DNA from: Beta vulgaris subsp. vulgaris
Lineage: Eukaryota > Streptophyta > Magnoliopsida > Caryophyllales > Amaranthaceae
DNA length: 64,000 nucleotides
Direction of reading: 5' to 3'
NCBI RefSeq assembly: GCF_026745355.1
Contig: NC_079208.1
Location: 52,747,776 to 52,811,775, forward strand
A program made the translations under genes and the position numbers. Below are positions 22,878 to 33,458 of the stretch, one piece after another (the stretch's first letter is position 1; each line of letters starts with the position of its first letter). The notes below the pieces were generated by a model. The model did no database searches and was not told the origin of the DNA. It was given only the letters and a program-made list of their open reading frames with translations.

Positions 22878-24307
22878 AAGCTCACTAACATTCAATAGAG
22901 GGAATTAATCGACATGACTGTGTACTTATTGAGAGAAACTCAATCTGACCAAATTAATTCTACTTGCACGAATTTGCCACAATTAATTTACAAATTTTAT
23001 CATACACTCAAGTGTACCACGATAGTATACTCATAGATATTTTTTGCTAACCTGAATGTATGATGAATGAACGCTAAGTAATTATAGTCATATTAGACTA
23101 CCCCTAATAGGTAAATTTTCATAATCTTTTTCAATAGTTCAACATTGACATATATTTTCTGTTAATTAGGGTAACTTTCACTGTTTAAAGTAAAAGCTTA
23201 CAGTTGTTCTGTTATAGGGTAAAATCGGGAAAGGGAGATCTGAAACCTGTTTTTTTTTATCACAATTCACAAGCATCATATCAAGGAGCCAATTCAACTT
23301 TGCAAAACATTTAGCCAAAAGAGCTAATAGAAAAACGCCACTTAAATGATTTTAATCAAAATTCCCAATTCACGATTTTGTCTCTAGTAAGTTGACATGC
23401 ATATTTGAGATACTTCTTCCACAATTATCCTAATTTCATTGGCACGTTATTCCACTATCAGTTTTATTTTTATATTTCCATAATTTCCACCATACAATCT
23501 CATTCCTACTCAGCAAACAAAGTAGAGACAAACCTCGGTGAAAGAACATCACAATAATAATAAAATTAAAATTATAAAAATCTAAATGAAAAAAAATTGT
23601 AGAAAAGGAATGAAACTCCAATACGATAATGCACAGCTGGCAGTCTACTGATAAACGGCCAACATTCAGTGCCAGCATAAATGCTGATGTAGATTTGTTT
23701 TTATTTTGCTTTTTCATAAATTTTAAATACTTTTACTTTTTTTTTAAATAAGGATTAAATACTTTACACAGACAACCATAAATCCGAAAGAGTTGATAAT
23801 AAGCATTAAATACATTTTTAAAATTTTGATTTAGCAATTTATGACAAAACTACTCACTACCCTATGTTATTTTTTTACGGTAATCTACGCTACTAATATA
23901 TATTTATTACTTAATATTTTCTTTTAAACTTATATTAAAGATTGTCTATATCGGCTATCGCTGCAAAAAAACAAGTCCGCCTATATCGTTGTCAATAAAA
24001 AAAGATTGCCTTTACCATTTTCCTAATAGCAAGTCTTGTCTAACACTGTCTTATCATAAAATTAGTGTAAATCCACCTCAATTCGTTCTTTAAAAAGGCA
24101 TTTTTGTAAGTTAAAAGGGTTATTATATGAATCAGAGAAAGCACTTTGAAATAATGCTAGACCCCATCTTCTAAAAGAGTTTATTTGTATCACGATTAGA
24201 ATTTTTCCGTGACTGATCTTGGCGTCTGATTTGATCTAAACTTTTCTGTTTTGGTCTGTTCTGAACTTTTTTTTTCCGATTATTCTTATTATTATTAACG
24301 TCCAAGA
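22878..24307. other. Spacer without a recognised gene
   Basis: AT-rich, with short frames only. No terminal repeats or motifs that I can name. Confidence 0.45.
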
Positions 24308-24308
24308 A

Positions 24309-24363
<55 letters not shown>
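24308..24363. repeat. (ATT)n microsatellite
   Basis: About 18 ATT units, on the opposite strand sense to the AAT tract that starts at 24541. Confidence 0.95.
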
Positions 24364-24364
<1 letters not shown>

Positions 24365-24540
24365 GCAATTGCAATCTTTTTGTCAATATTATTAAAATTT
24401 ACAACTCCAACACAAATCTAATAAACGAGTTGTGTCATGTTGACCCATTTACTTAAAACGTGTCACAAATTTTAACCCGAATTCATTTATTTCGTGTTGA
24501 GTTCTAGTCGTATTGTCGTGTCATGTAATTTCTTACATAC

Positions 24541-24559
24541 TGATAATAATAATAAAAAC

Positions 24560-24617
<58 letters not shown>

Positions 24618-24640
24618 TAATAATAATAATAATAATAATT
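24541..24640. repeat. (AAT)n microsatellite, left segment
   Basis: About 30 AAT units with a few irregular ones. It appears to be the landing site of two foldback elements: AAT triplets resume at 25367-25401 and again at 27501-27512. Confidence 0.95.
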
Positions 24641-25366
24641 GGTCAAAAGGGACCTTAGAATTTTTTGTTTTTGCGAGAAGGGACCTTAAAAAAAAAGTTG
24701 GCATTTAAAGGCCAAACAGCAAAAAATATTGTGACGAAGGACCTTACCACGGTTCCGACGTTGACCAATCTTTTCAGGCATTGACTTGCCTCAATTTCTA
24801 AATGACACTCCCTAACTTTATAACTGCACTCCATCTAAATACCAAAAGCAGACCAACTCCCTGTCACTTGAACTCCTTTATTTCTCCCTCTCTCTTTCTC
24901 TCTCCAAAATTTGAAAACCACCATTAATGATGGTGTGCTGCTGAATATTGAAAGCCATCCAACTGATTAATTGCAACTGGCAAGTTCACTATACTATCCT
25001 TTATTAAAGTTTTCATCTTTAATCTCTTCATTGCACTAACACAAAACTGTTCGAAAATGGGAAAAAGCAGAGCAAAGCAGCGTAGCAGAGCAATGGTATT
25101 TGGGGTACAAAGAAGCAGATATAAGTGGGAAATTAGGAGGGAAAAATTTGTCAAAGTAGGGCAAAAAAAGAGGGAAAAATTAGAATAGGAGTGCCATTTA
25201 GAAATTGAGGCAAGTCAATGCCTGAAAAGATTGGTCAACGTCGGAAACCGGTGGTAAGGTCCTTCGTCACAATATTTTTTGTTGTTTGGTCTTTAAATGC
25301 CAACTTTGTTTTAAGGTCCCTTCTCGCAAAAACTAAAAATTCTAAGGTCCCTTTTGACAAATTATC
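24636..25366. mobile_element. Foldback (MULE-like) element, about 730 bp, inside the AAT tract
   Basis: Arms of about 175-190 bases (24636-24815 and 25180-25366). Both ends carry GTCAAAAGGGACC, followed by GCGAGAAGGGACC-type words and, inside, CAATATTTTTTG-type and TTGACTTGCCTCAATTTCTA blocks, in inverted order. Flanks are AAT repeats on both sides, so a TSD cannot be distinguished from the microsatellite. Long arms and no transposase suggest a non-autonomous Mutator-like element. The unpaired middle (24816-25180) contains a CTCTCTTTCTCTCTCC tract and no gene. Confidence 0.8.
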
Positions 25367-25367
25367 C

Positions 25368-25404
<37 letters not shown>

Positions 25405-25639
25405 GAAAATTTGCCAAAAAAAACCTTTTATAAGTTCATTTTTGCGGAAAAAACCTTTAATATATAAAGCATTTTTTGCGAAAGCAAACCAAAATTAATT
25501 TTTTTTTGCGAAAACAAACCAAAATCAAGATTATTTTTGCAAGATGAAACCTAGCCACCGCTACCAGCAGCCCCCAATCCTCCCTACACCCCCTCAGGCG
25601 GCACCCCCACCCCCCTTCGCCCCTACCCTCTCTCCTCGC

Positions 25640-26605
25640 CAGGGATGGGCATGGGTCCAAGACCCGGCCCGGACCCTGATGGACCCGACCCTAAATTAAG
25701 CGTCTGGGTCCAACTTTTTCAGACCCTTAGGGTCCGGGTCTGGGTCCAAGCAATTTTTTGAGGGTCCGGGTCTGGGTCATGATATTTTAGACCCAGACCC
25801 GACCCTAGACCCTAAACATATGTAATATATAAATTTTAACCTTTTTTATTTTTTTTAAAAAAACTGATTTTCTAAATGAGTAAATCAGTAAATCCTAAAA
25901 GCCTAAACTAACAGTTTAACACCAAAAGAGTGAGAATGTGAGACGCCTCAATTACTCTCGGCTCCCGCAGTCACGCCGGTTTCCTTCGACTTCGCCGCTG
26001 GTTTCCTTCGACTTCGCCGCTGGTTTCCTTCGACTTCGCCGCCGGTTTCCTTCGACTTCGCCGCCGATTTCCTTCGACTTTGCCACCGATTCACGCTGCT
26101 CAGGCAACGCCAGTTATTTCTCTTTAATTTTTTCAGTTTTTTTTTTATTTCTCTCTGATTCTTCGATCCTTTTCGTTGTTTTTTCGAACACTTTTTGCAT
26201 GCAACTGTTAATTTCACTCTTTGAAGTGCGAACTGATTTGTTTCTCTGATTTATTTGTTAAATTTCAAATTGATTTGTTTGTCGAACTGATTTATTTCAT
26301 TTGAAATATGGTATTTGTTTGTTTCAAACTGATTTGTTTCATTGTTTGTTTTGTTTTTCAGTTTATGTATGAATTTCAGTCTTGATATTTCGTTTGAGTT
26401 GAATTTGTAGAAAATTAGGGTTAAAAAATTGAAAATTTGGCAAAATAAAGAAAATTTAGGCTTGGACCCTCTAGACCCTCCAGACCCTAAGGGTTTGGGT
26501 AAGGGTCCAATTTTTTCAGACCCTTAGGGTCCGGGTCCGGGTTTGTAAAAAAAATTAGGGTCCGGGTCTAAGGTCCGGCCAGACCCGACCCTTGCCCATC
26601 CCTAC
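25640..26605. mobile_element. Ac-like hAT element, 966 bp, nested in the foldback
   Basis: Ends CAGGGATGGGC and GCCCATCCCTA reproduce the Ac/Ds layout, including the non-complementary outermost C and A. Flanking eight bases are CTCCTCGC (25632-25639) and CTCCTCTC (26606-26613), 7/8 identical. Subterminal arrays of GGGTCC/GGGTCT words fill both ends (25650-25810 and 26460-26600). The middle holds a 22-bp minisatellite at 25978-26087. No transposase frame. Confidence 0.9.
25978..26087. repeat. 22-bp minisatellite, 5 copies
   Basis: Five tandem units beginning GGTTTCCTTCGACTTCGCCG, starting at 25978, 26000, 26022, 26044 and 26066. The last two vary. Open frames on both strands here are artefacts of the repeat: 22 is not a multiple of three, so the three frames alternate. 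Confidence 0.95.
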
Positions 26606-26879
26606 TCCTCTCTATTCTTCCCTCCTTCACCCCTCTCCCCTCTCCTCTCCCTTCGTGCACCCCCCAACCACTGCGCCACCCAGAACATCCCCCACTGCTA
26701 CGCCACCCAGAACCCGTCCCCCCACTGTTGCGCCACCCAGAAACAATGGTTTTCGTTCTTGATAGCCTCCGTTTCATTTGTGGTGGTAGTGGGTTTCGTG
26801 GTGATGGTGGGGTATTTCATGAAGTTATGGTCATGTGATGGTGGTGGGTTCAGATTTTCTGGGTTGGGGAGGGGGAAGC

Positions 26880-27060
26880 TGCTGGGTGATGGGGTGGGTT
26901 GCAGTGGGGGGGGGGGATGGACGAAGGGAGAGGAGAAGGGGGATGGAAGGAAGAAGGGAGAGGGTAGGAGCGAAGGGGGTGGGGGTGCAGCCTGATGGGG
27001 TGGAGGGAGGGGTTGGGGGCTGCTGGTGGGGGTGGGGTGGGGTGGGGTGGGATGCAGTTG
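26880..27060 (+). other. G-rich, quadruplex-prone tract
   Basis: Contains a run of about eleven G (near 26905), GGGGGTGGGGG and a (GGGGT)n run around 27025-27048. Four or more G runs lie within short distance on the plus strand. It is the right arm of the foldback. No gene is supported here. Confidence 0.75.
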
Positions 27061-27122
27061 GTGGGGGTTGGGCTAGTGGTGGTCAACGCCGGAAATTCTA
27101 TGGTCAACACCGAAAAATGATA

Positions 27123-27378
27123 CTCCCTTTGTTTTTTTTAGATGTAACATTGGACTTTTCACATTTGCCGAGGCACAACTTTGACCGATAATATCTCCAA
27201 TTGTATAAAAGTAAAAATTATAAAAAATATATATTTGGAAAGTGTATACCGTGACGAATCAAACAAGATCCACATGACTATATTTTTTCTTATGTATAAA
27301 TAACAATTAGTGGTCAAAGTGTATTGGATGAATAGTGCCCAAAGTCAATATGTTACATCTAAAAAAAAACGGAGGGAG
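27123..27378. mobile_element. Stowaway-type MITE, 256 bp, in the right foldback arm
   Basis: CTCCCTTTGTTTTTTTTAGA at the left and TCTAAAAAAAAACGGAGGGAG at the right (within one mismatch zone), flanked by TA (27121-27122, 27379-27380). It interrupts the pairing of the large foldback, so it inserted later. Confidence 0.85.
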
Positions 27379-27512
27379 TACTAAGTTTGTTTTCGCAAAA
27401 AAAATATTTGATTTTGGTTTGTTTTCGCAAAAAATGCTTTATAACGTTTTTTTTTTTTGCAAAAATGAACTCGTAAAAGGTTTTTTTGGCAAATTTTCCT
27501 AATAATAATAAT

Positions 27513-27884
27513 TACAATATTTAGAAAAAGAATAAATCAACAAATCTATTAAAAAAAATTCCCAATTTTTATATTATCTTACGACGTGACAATCTAAGGC
27601 CTGAATTTTCCTGATATAATATGATCTGAATTTTTCTGATTTGATCCGATTTGCTTTGATTAGGTCTGCTCTGCTTTGCATCGAGTTTTTCTAATATGAT
27701 CTGAATTTTTCTGATCTGATCAAATCTGAAATAAGCACTAAAATCCTTAAATAAATTGAAAAGCACATAGCCTCATTTAGAACAACAAATTATCTATGTC
27801 ATACTATTAATCATAATAAAACGGTTTTATATGAGACTTCAAATTTTTGTGATTTATTTTGGTACCCACTCTTTCTTATTAGTA
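27513..27884. other. AT-rich spacer with repeated TTTTCTGAT words
   Basis: Repeated words AATTTTTCTGAT and TGATCTGAT between 27600 and 27730 resemble the inside of the PIF-like MITEs at 39577 and 60068, but no matching ends are seen. No gene. Confidence 0.4.
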
Positions 27885-27893
27885 TAATAATGT

Positions 27894-27975
27894 TTCTCCC
27901 TCCCCTCAAAAAAAAAAAATTTCCCCCCTCCCCTAAAAAAAAAAAGTTTCCCCCTCCCCTCAAAAAAAAATGTTT
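27894..27975. repeat. Tandem CCCTCCCC-A(n) repeat, 3 copies
   Basis: Three units of about 30 bases, each TTTC(C)CCCTCCCCT followed by A9-A12. It lies upstream of the DUF1677 gene. Confidence 0.85.
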
Positions 27976-28139
27976 CATCCCTCAATGATTGGACCCCCCT
28001 CATTTCTCCCCATCAATAAAAACCCCAACCACGTCCCTTAATCAACTCCCCCTTCTCTCTCCCCCTTGCCCACTTTCTCTCTCTAAAATCTCCCCCCTTT
28101 CCTACTTTCTCTCCCTAACCTTTCTCATCATATATCTAC

Positions 28140-28578
28140 TTTGCTAGTGGAGAATTTTGTGGAGGAGAAAAACTATCACATATATTCAAAGCAAAATTCC
28201 ATCTTTTCTCTTAATTATTTATCCGCCACTCTGTTTTCCTTTGGTGTTTTCTCTCTCCAATCATCCCCAGAAAAAAGTCATCTACTGAGTTGATTGAAGA
28301 GAGATTTAAGTTCTCTGACAGATTCCCAGTTTTGTTTGGATATATAGAGAAATAAAAACTTCATAATAAAAACTTTGGATATATAATGTTTTTGGAGTTC
28401 GAATTCTTCCTATGTGACGAAGAAAAAGTTGAAGGAGAGTGGGAGAAAGAACGATAGATAAATCATCAAAATCTTTTACATTTCCACAAAACCCGCAAAA
28501 AAATTCGGCAGAAATCTTTCAGAACGAAGCTCCAAATTCTAACAACTTCGAATAATTGGTCAACTTTTTCTTGTGCAG
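28140..28578 (+). other. Probable first (non-coding) exon and leader of the DUF1677 transcript
   Basis: A CT-rich stretch (28040-28115, CTCTCTCC words) is followed by this leader-like segment up to the predicted donor at 28578. I see no reliable TATA box; a CATATATCT word lies near 28129. The exact transcription start is unknown. Confidence 0.4.
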
Positions 28579-29126
28579 GTAAAATTTTTGGTCTATGTTA
28601 CAATAATTCAACTACTTCGCCATAAATCTGATGATCAATAAAATTTGATGATATCGCTAAAGTTCATATCTTGATTTAATTCTTAATCAAACCCAGAAGT
28701 TGAAATCAATGTGATTTTCCTTTAATCAGAATTTATTGGTTATCAAGACTTAACTGGGCAAATGTAGTCATAAATCTCATATCTTTTTTCTCCTTTAAAC
28801 CTGGATTTTAGTCAAAATTTGCTGTTATCTGAAGTTAATTTTCTGTTTTACCTTCAAATCTTGTTAATCTAATCACAACTTTACTCTAACTAAAAGTGTT
28901 ACTCTAACCAAGTATTCTAATATCATTTTTGGTTAATCTAATATCAGTATCTGGGTTTTTCATTACTCCTGTTAAAAGTTTCAACTTTTTTCATCTGGGT
29001 TTTTATTGGTTTAATTCAAGAAACAAAAGTTCTCATCTAATAAGATCATTAATCTAGTAACATAGATCTTGATTTTGACTATCCAAACTAATAAATTTCT
29101 CATATTGATCTTGTTAAAATTTTCAG
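28579..29126 (+). other. 5' UTR intron of the DUF1677 gene
   Basis: Donor GTGCAG/GTAAAATT at 28579 and acceptor TTTTCAG/GG at 29126 give a 548-base, T-rich intron that ends 12 bases before the ATG. A long first intron in the leader is common in plant genes and often raises expression. Predicted from splice signals only. Confidence 0.65.
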
Positions 29127-29138
29127 GGTTTTAATAGA

Positions 29139-29624
29139 ATGTCAGCAACAATCATGAGTGAACCAATTGTAGTATCAACAACCCAACAAGATTCTTCAAC
29201 ATCAGCAGCTTCAATCCAAGCACAAAATGAAGTACAATTCATAAAATGTGAATGTTGTGGTTTAACAGAAGAATGCACCCTTGCTTATATTGAGAGGATC
29301 CGAGAAGGGTACATGGGTAAATGGGTATGTGGACTTTGCTCTGAAGCTGTTGAAAATGAAGTTGTTCGCTCCGAGAGCCTAATTAGCACCGAGGAGGCTC
29401 TCAATCGCCTTCTTAATGTTTGTAGGAGTTTTCGTTCATCATCTCCGCCTGCAGGCGGTGATCCGACTGTCCATCTCATCTCCGCAATGCGCCACATTCT
29501 CCGCCGGAGCCTTGATTGCCCGCGGGGTGGTCTTCGATCTACCCCCGCGAGCCCTACAAGGGATACCCTCGATCAGAGGCGCGCCATGCTCTCTAGGTCT
29601 GAGAGTTGCTTCGCGGAATTATGA
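29139..29624 (+). CDS. DUF1677 family protein, 161 aa
   Basis: A single coding exon. The DUF1677 core runs from about residue 33 to 75: KCECCGLTEECTLAYI (Cys 37, 39, 40, 46) followed by GKWVCGLCSEAV (Cys 64 and 67), so six cysteines are placed as in a small zinc-binding fold. The N-terminal 30 residues are Ser/Thr/Gln-rich and probably disordered. The C-terminal part holds ALNRLLNVCRSF and a Ser/Arg-rich tail. The family is plant-specific and its biochemical role is not established; I do not assign one. The start is ATG 29139, the first after the leader intron; Met 6 is an alternative. Codons in the second half are clearly GC-richer than the first. This is the best-supported host gene in the window, flanked on both sides by transposon-rich DNA. 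Confidence 0.93.
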   Translation: MSATIMSEPIVVSTTQQDSSTSAASIQAQNEVQFIKCECCGLTEECTLAYIERIREGYMGKWVCGLCSEAVENEVVRSESLISTEEALNRLLNVCRSFRSSSPPAGGDPTVHLISAMRHILRRSLDCPRGGLRSTPASPTRDTLDQRRAMLSRSESCFAEL

Positions 29625-30105
29625 GACAGAGGGAGTAATTATTAATCGCGGAGCTACACGACAGGGGAGTAATTATTATTATTATTATTATTAGATGGTT
29701 TAAGACCAAGCACATGGAGGAAGATTAACATGAAATAATTATGTTTGGGGAGGAAAGTTGGTGTGTGGCATAAGGAAATGTTGGGTTATGTTCTTGTCAA
29801 TTGTACAAAATTGAGGTCCTAATGGAGGGAAATTGCGACTAAAAAAAAGTTAAAAATAAACTAAAAAATAAAAGAAGGAAACTTGGTGGTGCAAGTGAGT
29901 GATTGAAAGAATGGTAAAGATGATGAAAAGAGGGACTTAGAAGTCATCGTTTGCTTAGGAAGAATTGGCAAATTTCCTTTACTAGCAATAGCATTACCCC
30001 TCCCCTTAATTGTAGTTTTGCTTTATGCAATTTTGTGTACATAGTTATAAATATGACATAATATGTATGGCTTTTAATAAAATCATTTCCGGATTCTAAA
30101 TTATT
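29625..30105 (+). other. 3' UTR of the DUF1677 gene with AATAAA signal
   Basis: T/A-rich downstream region. An (ATT)n run lies at 29670-29693. An AATAAA polyadenylation signal lies at 30076-30081, after a TGTACATAG / ATATGTATGG far-upstream-type patch. Transcript end is expected near 30095-30105. Confidence 0.6.
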
Positions 30106-31660
30106 CGCCCGTTACTTTGAGAATTAGGTTCTTGCTAATTAGAAGCTAGATTGACCAACAATTTTATTCGCGATTTGATTTAATTTGTGTGTATAAACCT
30201 ATTTATTTGGCGGGTCAGGTCAGCGCGAGTCAGGTGAGGGTCATGAGAGGGCCGCCTCAAAGGTTCAAATCGGGTCGGGTCAAAATGGGTTGCTGGTCGA
30301 GTCAAATGGGTTGCAGGTCGGTAAACGGGCAAGAAAAATAGTGAACGAAGAGACACAAAAGTGAGTATAATTGTATACCCATACATGGAATTATTATTTT
30401 TTGCAATATGTATTTAATTTTTCAAAATTACTAGAACTTATTAGTCCTATAATAATCCTCCTCATATTAAAACCTATTCAATAAAAACTCTTTAAACTTT
30501 GACCCTAACCTTTTAGCCATTGGGTTAGCCCGTCCAATAACCAATTCTATATGAAATATGGAACTATACTTCTTATATTTTTCAAATACATTATCATTTG
30601 TTCTTGTTCAAAACTTAAGAAAATATAATAGAGATATAAATTAAGGGGGAAAGTATATTCATGTGATAGGAACGAGAAAAGACAAACAAATCCTAAATAA
30701 GAAAAAAATATGTAAGTTTTTTTCATCCATATTTGGTAAGTGTTAAGGTGTTCAAGAAATAAGGATATTAACTATCTTCTTTTAATTTATGCAAATTGCA
30801 CCCTTTAATAAGTGAAGGTGTTATTCTCAGTCATCCATAAACACAAAAATAAAAAAGTAACACTAAAATCTTACTTTGTCTTCCCATTAACAAGGTAAGA
30901 TCTCCTCACTTTTTCTGTCAGTAACATGTTAATATAATCATAGCTTGCTTAACTTCAATGGTGCATAGTTTGGTTTTTTTTTTTTTTTTTTTTGAGTGAA
31001 GTAAGTGATTAAAATATAATTGTCGCTTTCTTATTTCAATTTTTTTATGAACTTATGAAATTGTCATATAAAATAGGGTAAAGGGGCGAGATTGTGTTTT
31101 CTTATAGTCAAAATATTCAAGTGATTATATGTTCGTACTAAATCCCGAATAAGAGACGAAGAGAGTGAAATTCTTTTCACAGGACATAGCCCTTCTTACA
31201 CAGAGGGTTTGCATACAGTTGTTTTGATGGTGATGTACATTTGTTCTTTATTGAGACAATTGAACAGGCAGCTACAGAGTATCAACGCTTGAATTTTGGT
31301 AACATTATGTGAAATGTGGATACTACACACTAGGACAAAAAAACAAATCCTGTGGTTGCCAATCTGCTCCTCTAGAGTTAGAAAGATGGTCCTGTGAGTT
31401 ACTGCCTACTGGTGACATTTTACTTTGGGGCTTGGAAGCATGTGTTCAGAATCTGCCAATGAAATCTTAGTAATATTTGTAATGTCAAACACTGCTTCAC
31501 TTAAACATATTAATATTGTATATCTAAACCTTATAAACAGGTTGGTTGGATCAGGTTGGATCAGGTTTGAGTCAAATGACTTTTAATTGAAGTCATTTTC
31601 TCGGCCGAGGTTTTTTGGATTTGGGTTGGACAATACATCTTCAAGGAAGTATATAACCTT
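30106..31660. other. Spacer with T22 homopolymer and a possible orphan exon
   Basis: A T-run of about 22 lies at 30971-30992. At 31180-31313 a short frame reads FDGDVHLFFIETIEQAATEY before a stop and is preceded by TTTTCACAG, like an acceptor site. It looks exon-like but I cannot name it. A GGGTCAGGT/GGGTTGCAGGTCG-rich patch at 30210-30325 resembles the inside of the Ac-like MITEs, without visible ends. Confidence 0.4.
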
Positions 31661-31669
31661 GTCTTGAAA

Positions 31670-31818
31670 ACACCTACATAATATACATAGAAAATATCCA
31701 ATTATAATGAATATTAGTTATTCAATGAATGATTGTTTGATTTAGATCTACATGATATACATAGAAAATATTCAATTATAATGAATATTAGTCAACCAAA
31801 GATTGTTTGGTTTAGAGA
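31670..31818. repeat. Tandem duplication of about 75 bp, two copies
   Basis: ATATACATAGAAAATAT followed by CAATTATAATGAATATTAGT occurs twice, starting near 31670 and 31748. The spacer after each copy ends GATTGTTTG(A/G)TTTAGA. Confidence 0.85.
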
Positions 31819-32004
31819 TATTATACCCACATTGTGAATGTGTTTGAGAGGTTTTAAATTCTAATCACGCCACTATGATTCTTCAGAATGGGATTTTCAT
31901 CATCTTTTCCCCCTTCCTGTTCCCATGGCCCTAATTTTGATCCAAGGGGGTTGTTACTCGTCAAATTTAACTACAAATAAGAACTCTAGGCCTAATAAAA
32001 GACG

Positions 32005-32215
32005 TTCCGCACCCAGGCCTAGACGTCTAGGCCTGACGTTTAGGCCATGCGTAGAACGTTGTGGCCGACGTTCCACCCCTTAACTATTTTTTTTTAAAAG
32101 GGGTGGAACATCTGTTCAGGATGCTCCTCCCATGGCCCAAACATACAGGCCAACCATTTGGGCCATGAGTGGAACCTCCTGGCCGGATGTTCCACCCCTT
32201 AAATAATTTCTTTTT
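32005..32215. repeat. Imperfect GC-rich tandem repeat, two units of about 105-120 bp
   Basis: Both units end GTTCCACCCCTTAA(C/A)TA and contain AGGCC and GGCCATG(C/A)GT words. The first unit holds the palindromic AGGCCTAGACGTCTAGGCCT at 32017-32036. Confidence 0.65.
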
Positions 32216-32449
32216 GAAATTTGGGTGGTGAAGGAGGTGGCGGTGGGGTGGAGGTAGTGGTTTCAGAAAAGAAAAGAAAAAAAGGGTAAAGTTAAAAACA
32301 TTTGATGGGGTTGGGGCTATTTTAAGAAGTTGTGGGACGATGTTTAGCATTCCAGAAAATTTTCATTACTCTATATTCTATGATTTTTCGAGTCGGACAA
32401 GTCAAAACTACCCGGTCATGTGAATCCACAAGCTAGGACGATATGATAA

Positions 32450-32640
32450 GAAGCTTTGTGAGAAGGGACCTTTTAATAATTTGGTTTTGAGCAGGGACCC
32501 AAAAAAATCAATTGCGAACAAGGACCTAATTACACACTTTTATTTGTTGTTTAGGACCCATGGTCATATTACGATAATGAAGTCAACTTTCCGGTGGTTT
32601 ACTTACCATTTTCCCTCCTAAATCTCACGCGTGAGAGGCG
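32450..32640. mobile_element. Possible single MULE-type arm
   Basis: GAGAAGGGACC, GAGCAGGGACCC and ACAAGGACC words spaced through the segment resemble the arms of the foldback at 24636, but no matching inverted arm is found in the next 2 kb. It may be one end of a larger damaged element. Confidence 0.35.
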
Positions 32641-33458
32641 CTCTCTCCCACTATCCTCCTTTCCCCCTCAATGACCATTTGCTCAAAATTCGCTCCTAGT
32701 AATCATGTGCGTTCTGTAGTTCACTCGAGATTCGTACCCAGAACGAATCCAAAGGGTCGGGTATGCGGACTATGTTTAGGGACAACTAAGTCGAAGTAGG
32801 GGACGGGATAGGTACGTTTTTTAGTAGGAAGCTATGTGCCCATCTGGTTTAATGAAATTTGAAAGGCCTAATTTCACATTCTAGGGTTTTAATTTTCGAA
32901 ATTCCCAAAATTCTCTCTTAACTCACCAACTACGAAAAGTTAGAAGTCCTTGAAGTCTCGCCACCCGCCGGTCACCGGTCGTGACCGGTCGTCTCGGGTG
33001 TTAGCCGATCGTTTTTTCTTCTCCCTCGAAGTTCGAGCTTTTGAAGCAACTTAGCATATTGCCCCTCATTTTTTTTCTCCTTCGAAGTTCAAAATTCTTC
33101 TCGATTCTAGGGTTTCGAAGCAACTCTCGACTCTCGTCTGTTTTCTACTCTCACCGAAACGCCGGGATGAACTCTATACTCTCTTTTGAATTCTAGGGTT
33201 TTGTTCTCTAATTTTGTATCTTTGTTTTCTATTTTATTTGTTCTGTCCTTCTCCTTATTTCTTCGGTTCTCGCATGTATTTGATTGAGTCTTTGGGCTTT
33301 TTTGTTATTTCTATTTTCGATGGTTTTTTTTTATTGAGGCAAACAGGCAGTAAGTTAATTGCTTAATTATTTCGTTAACTTGAGTGTTAGTTGAAAGTTG
33401 AATTCTTTTGTTGAATTGTTGTGTTGAATGTGTTTATTATTCATCTTAGTAGGACAAT
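32641..33458. other. Upstream region of the hAT remnant
   Basis: No coding sequence seen. Contains CTAGGGTTTT words near 32881, 33107 and 33193, common in plant 5' UTRs, and an inverted CCGGTCACCGGTCGTGACC patch near 32970-32995. Confidence 0.4.

Larger units (their letters stand above)
25402..27500. mobile_element. Large foldback element, 2.1 kb, with nested hAT MITE and Stowaway
   Basis: Outer ends AGGAAAATTTGCC and GGCAAATTTTCCT, then AAAACCTTTTA and GCGAAA(A)CAAACCAAAATC-type blocks on both sides. Pairing continues inward: CCCCCAATCCTCCCT (about 25574) faces AGGGAGGGGTTGGGGG (about 27005), and CTCCC/CACCC tracts at 26605-26745 face GAGGG/GGGTG tracts at 26840-26990. With nested insertions removed, each arm is roughly 350-400 bases. 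Flanking bases AATAATAAT on both sides fit either a 9-bp duplication or the microsatellite. C-rich in the left half and G-rich in the right. No convincing gene. Confidence 0.75.

Noticed and set aside
24171..24704. Frames with poly-Asn and poly-Tyr
   Set aside because: Translations of AAT/ATT microsatellites.
25938..26249. Two overlapping frames on opposite strands
   Set aside because: Both cover a 22-bp minisatellite inside a hAT element and have no independent support.
26568..27191. Gly-rich and Pro-rich frames on both strands
   Set aside because: Produced by the G-rich and C-rich arms of the large foldback.
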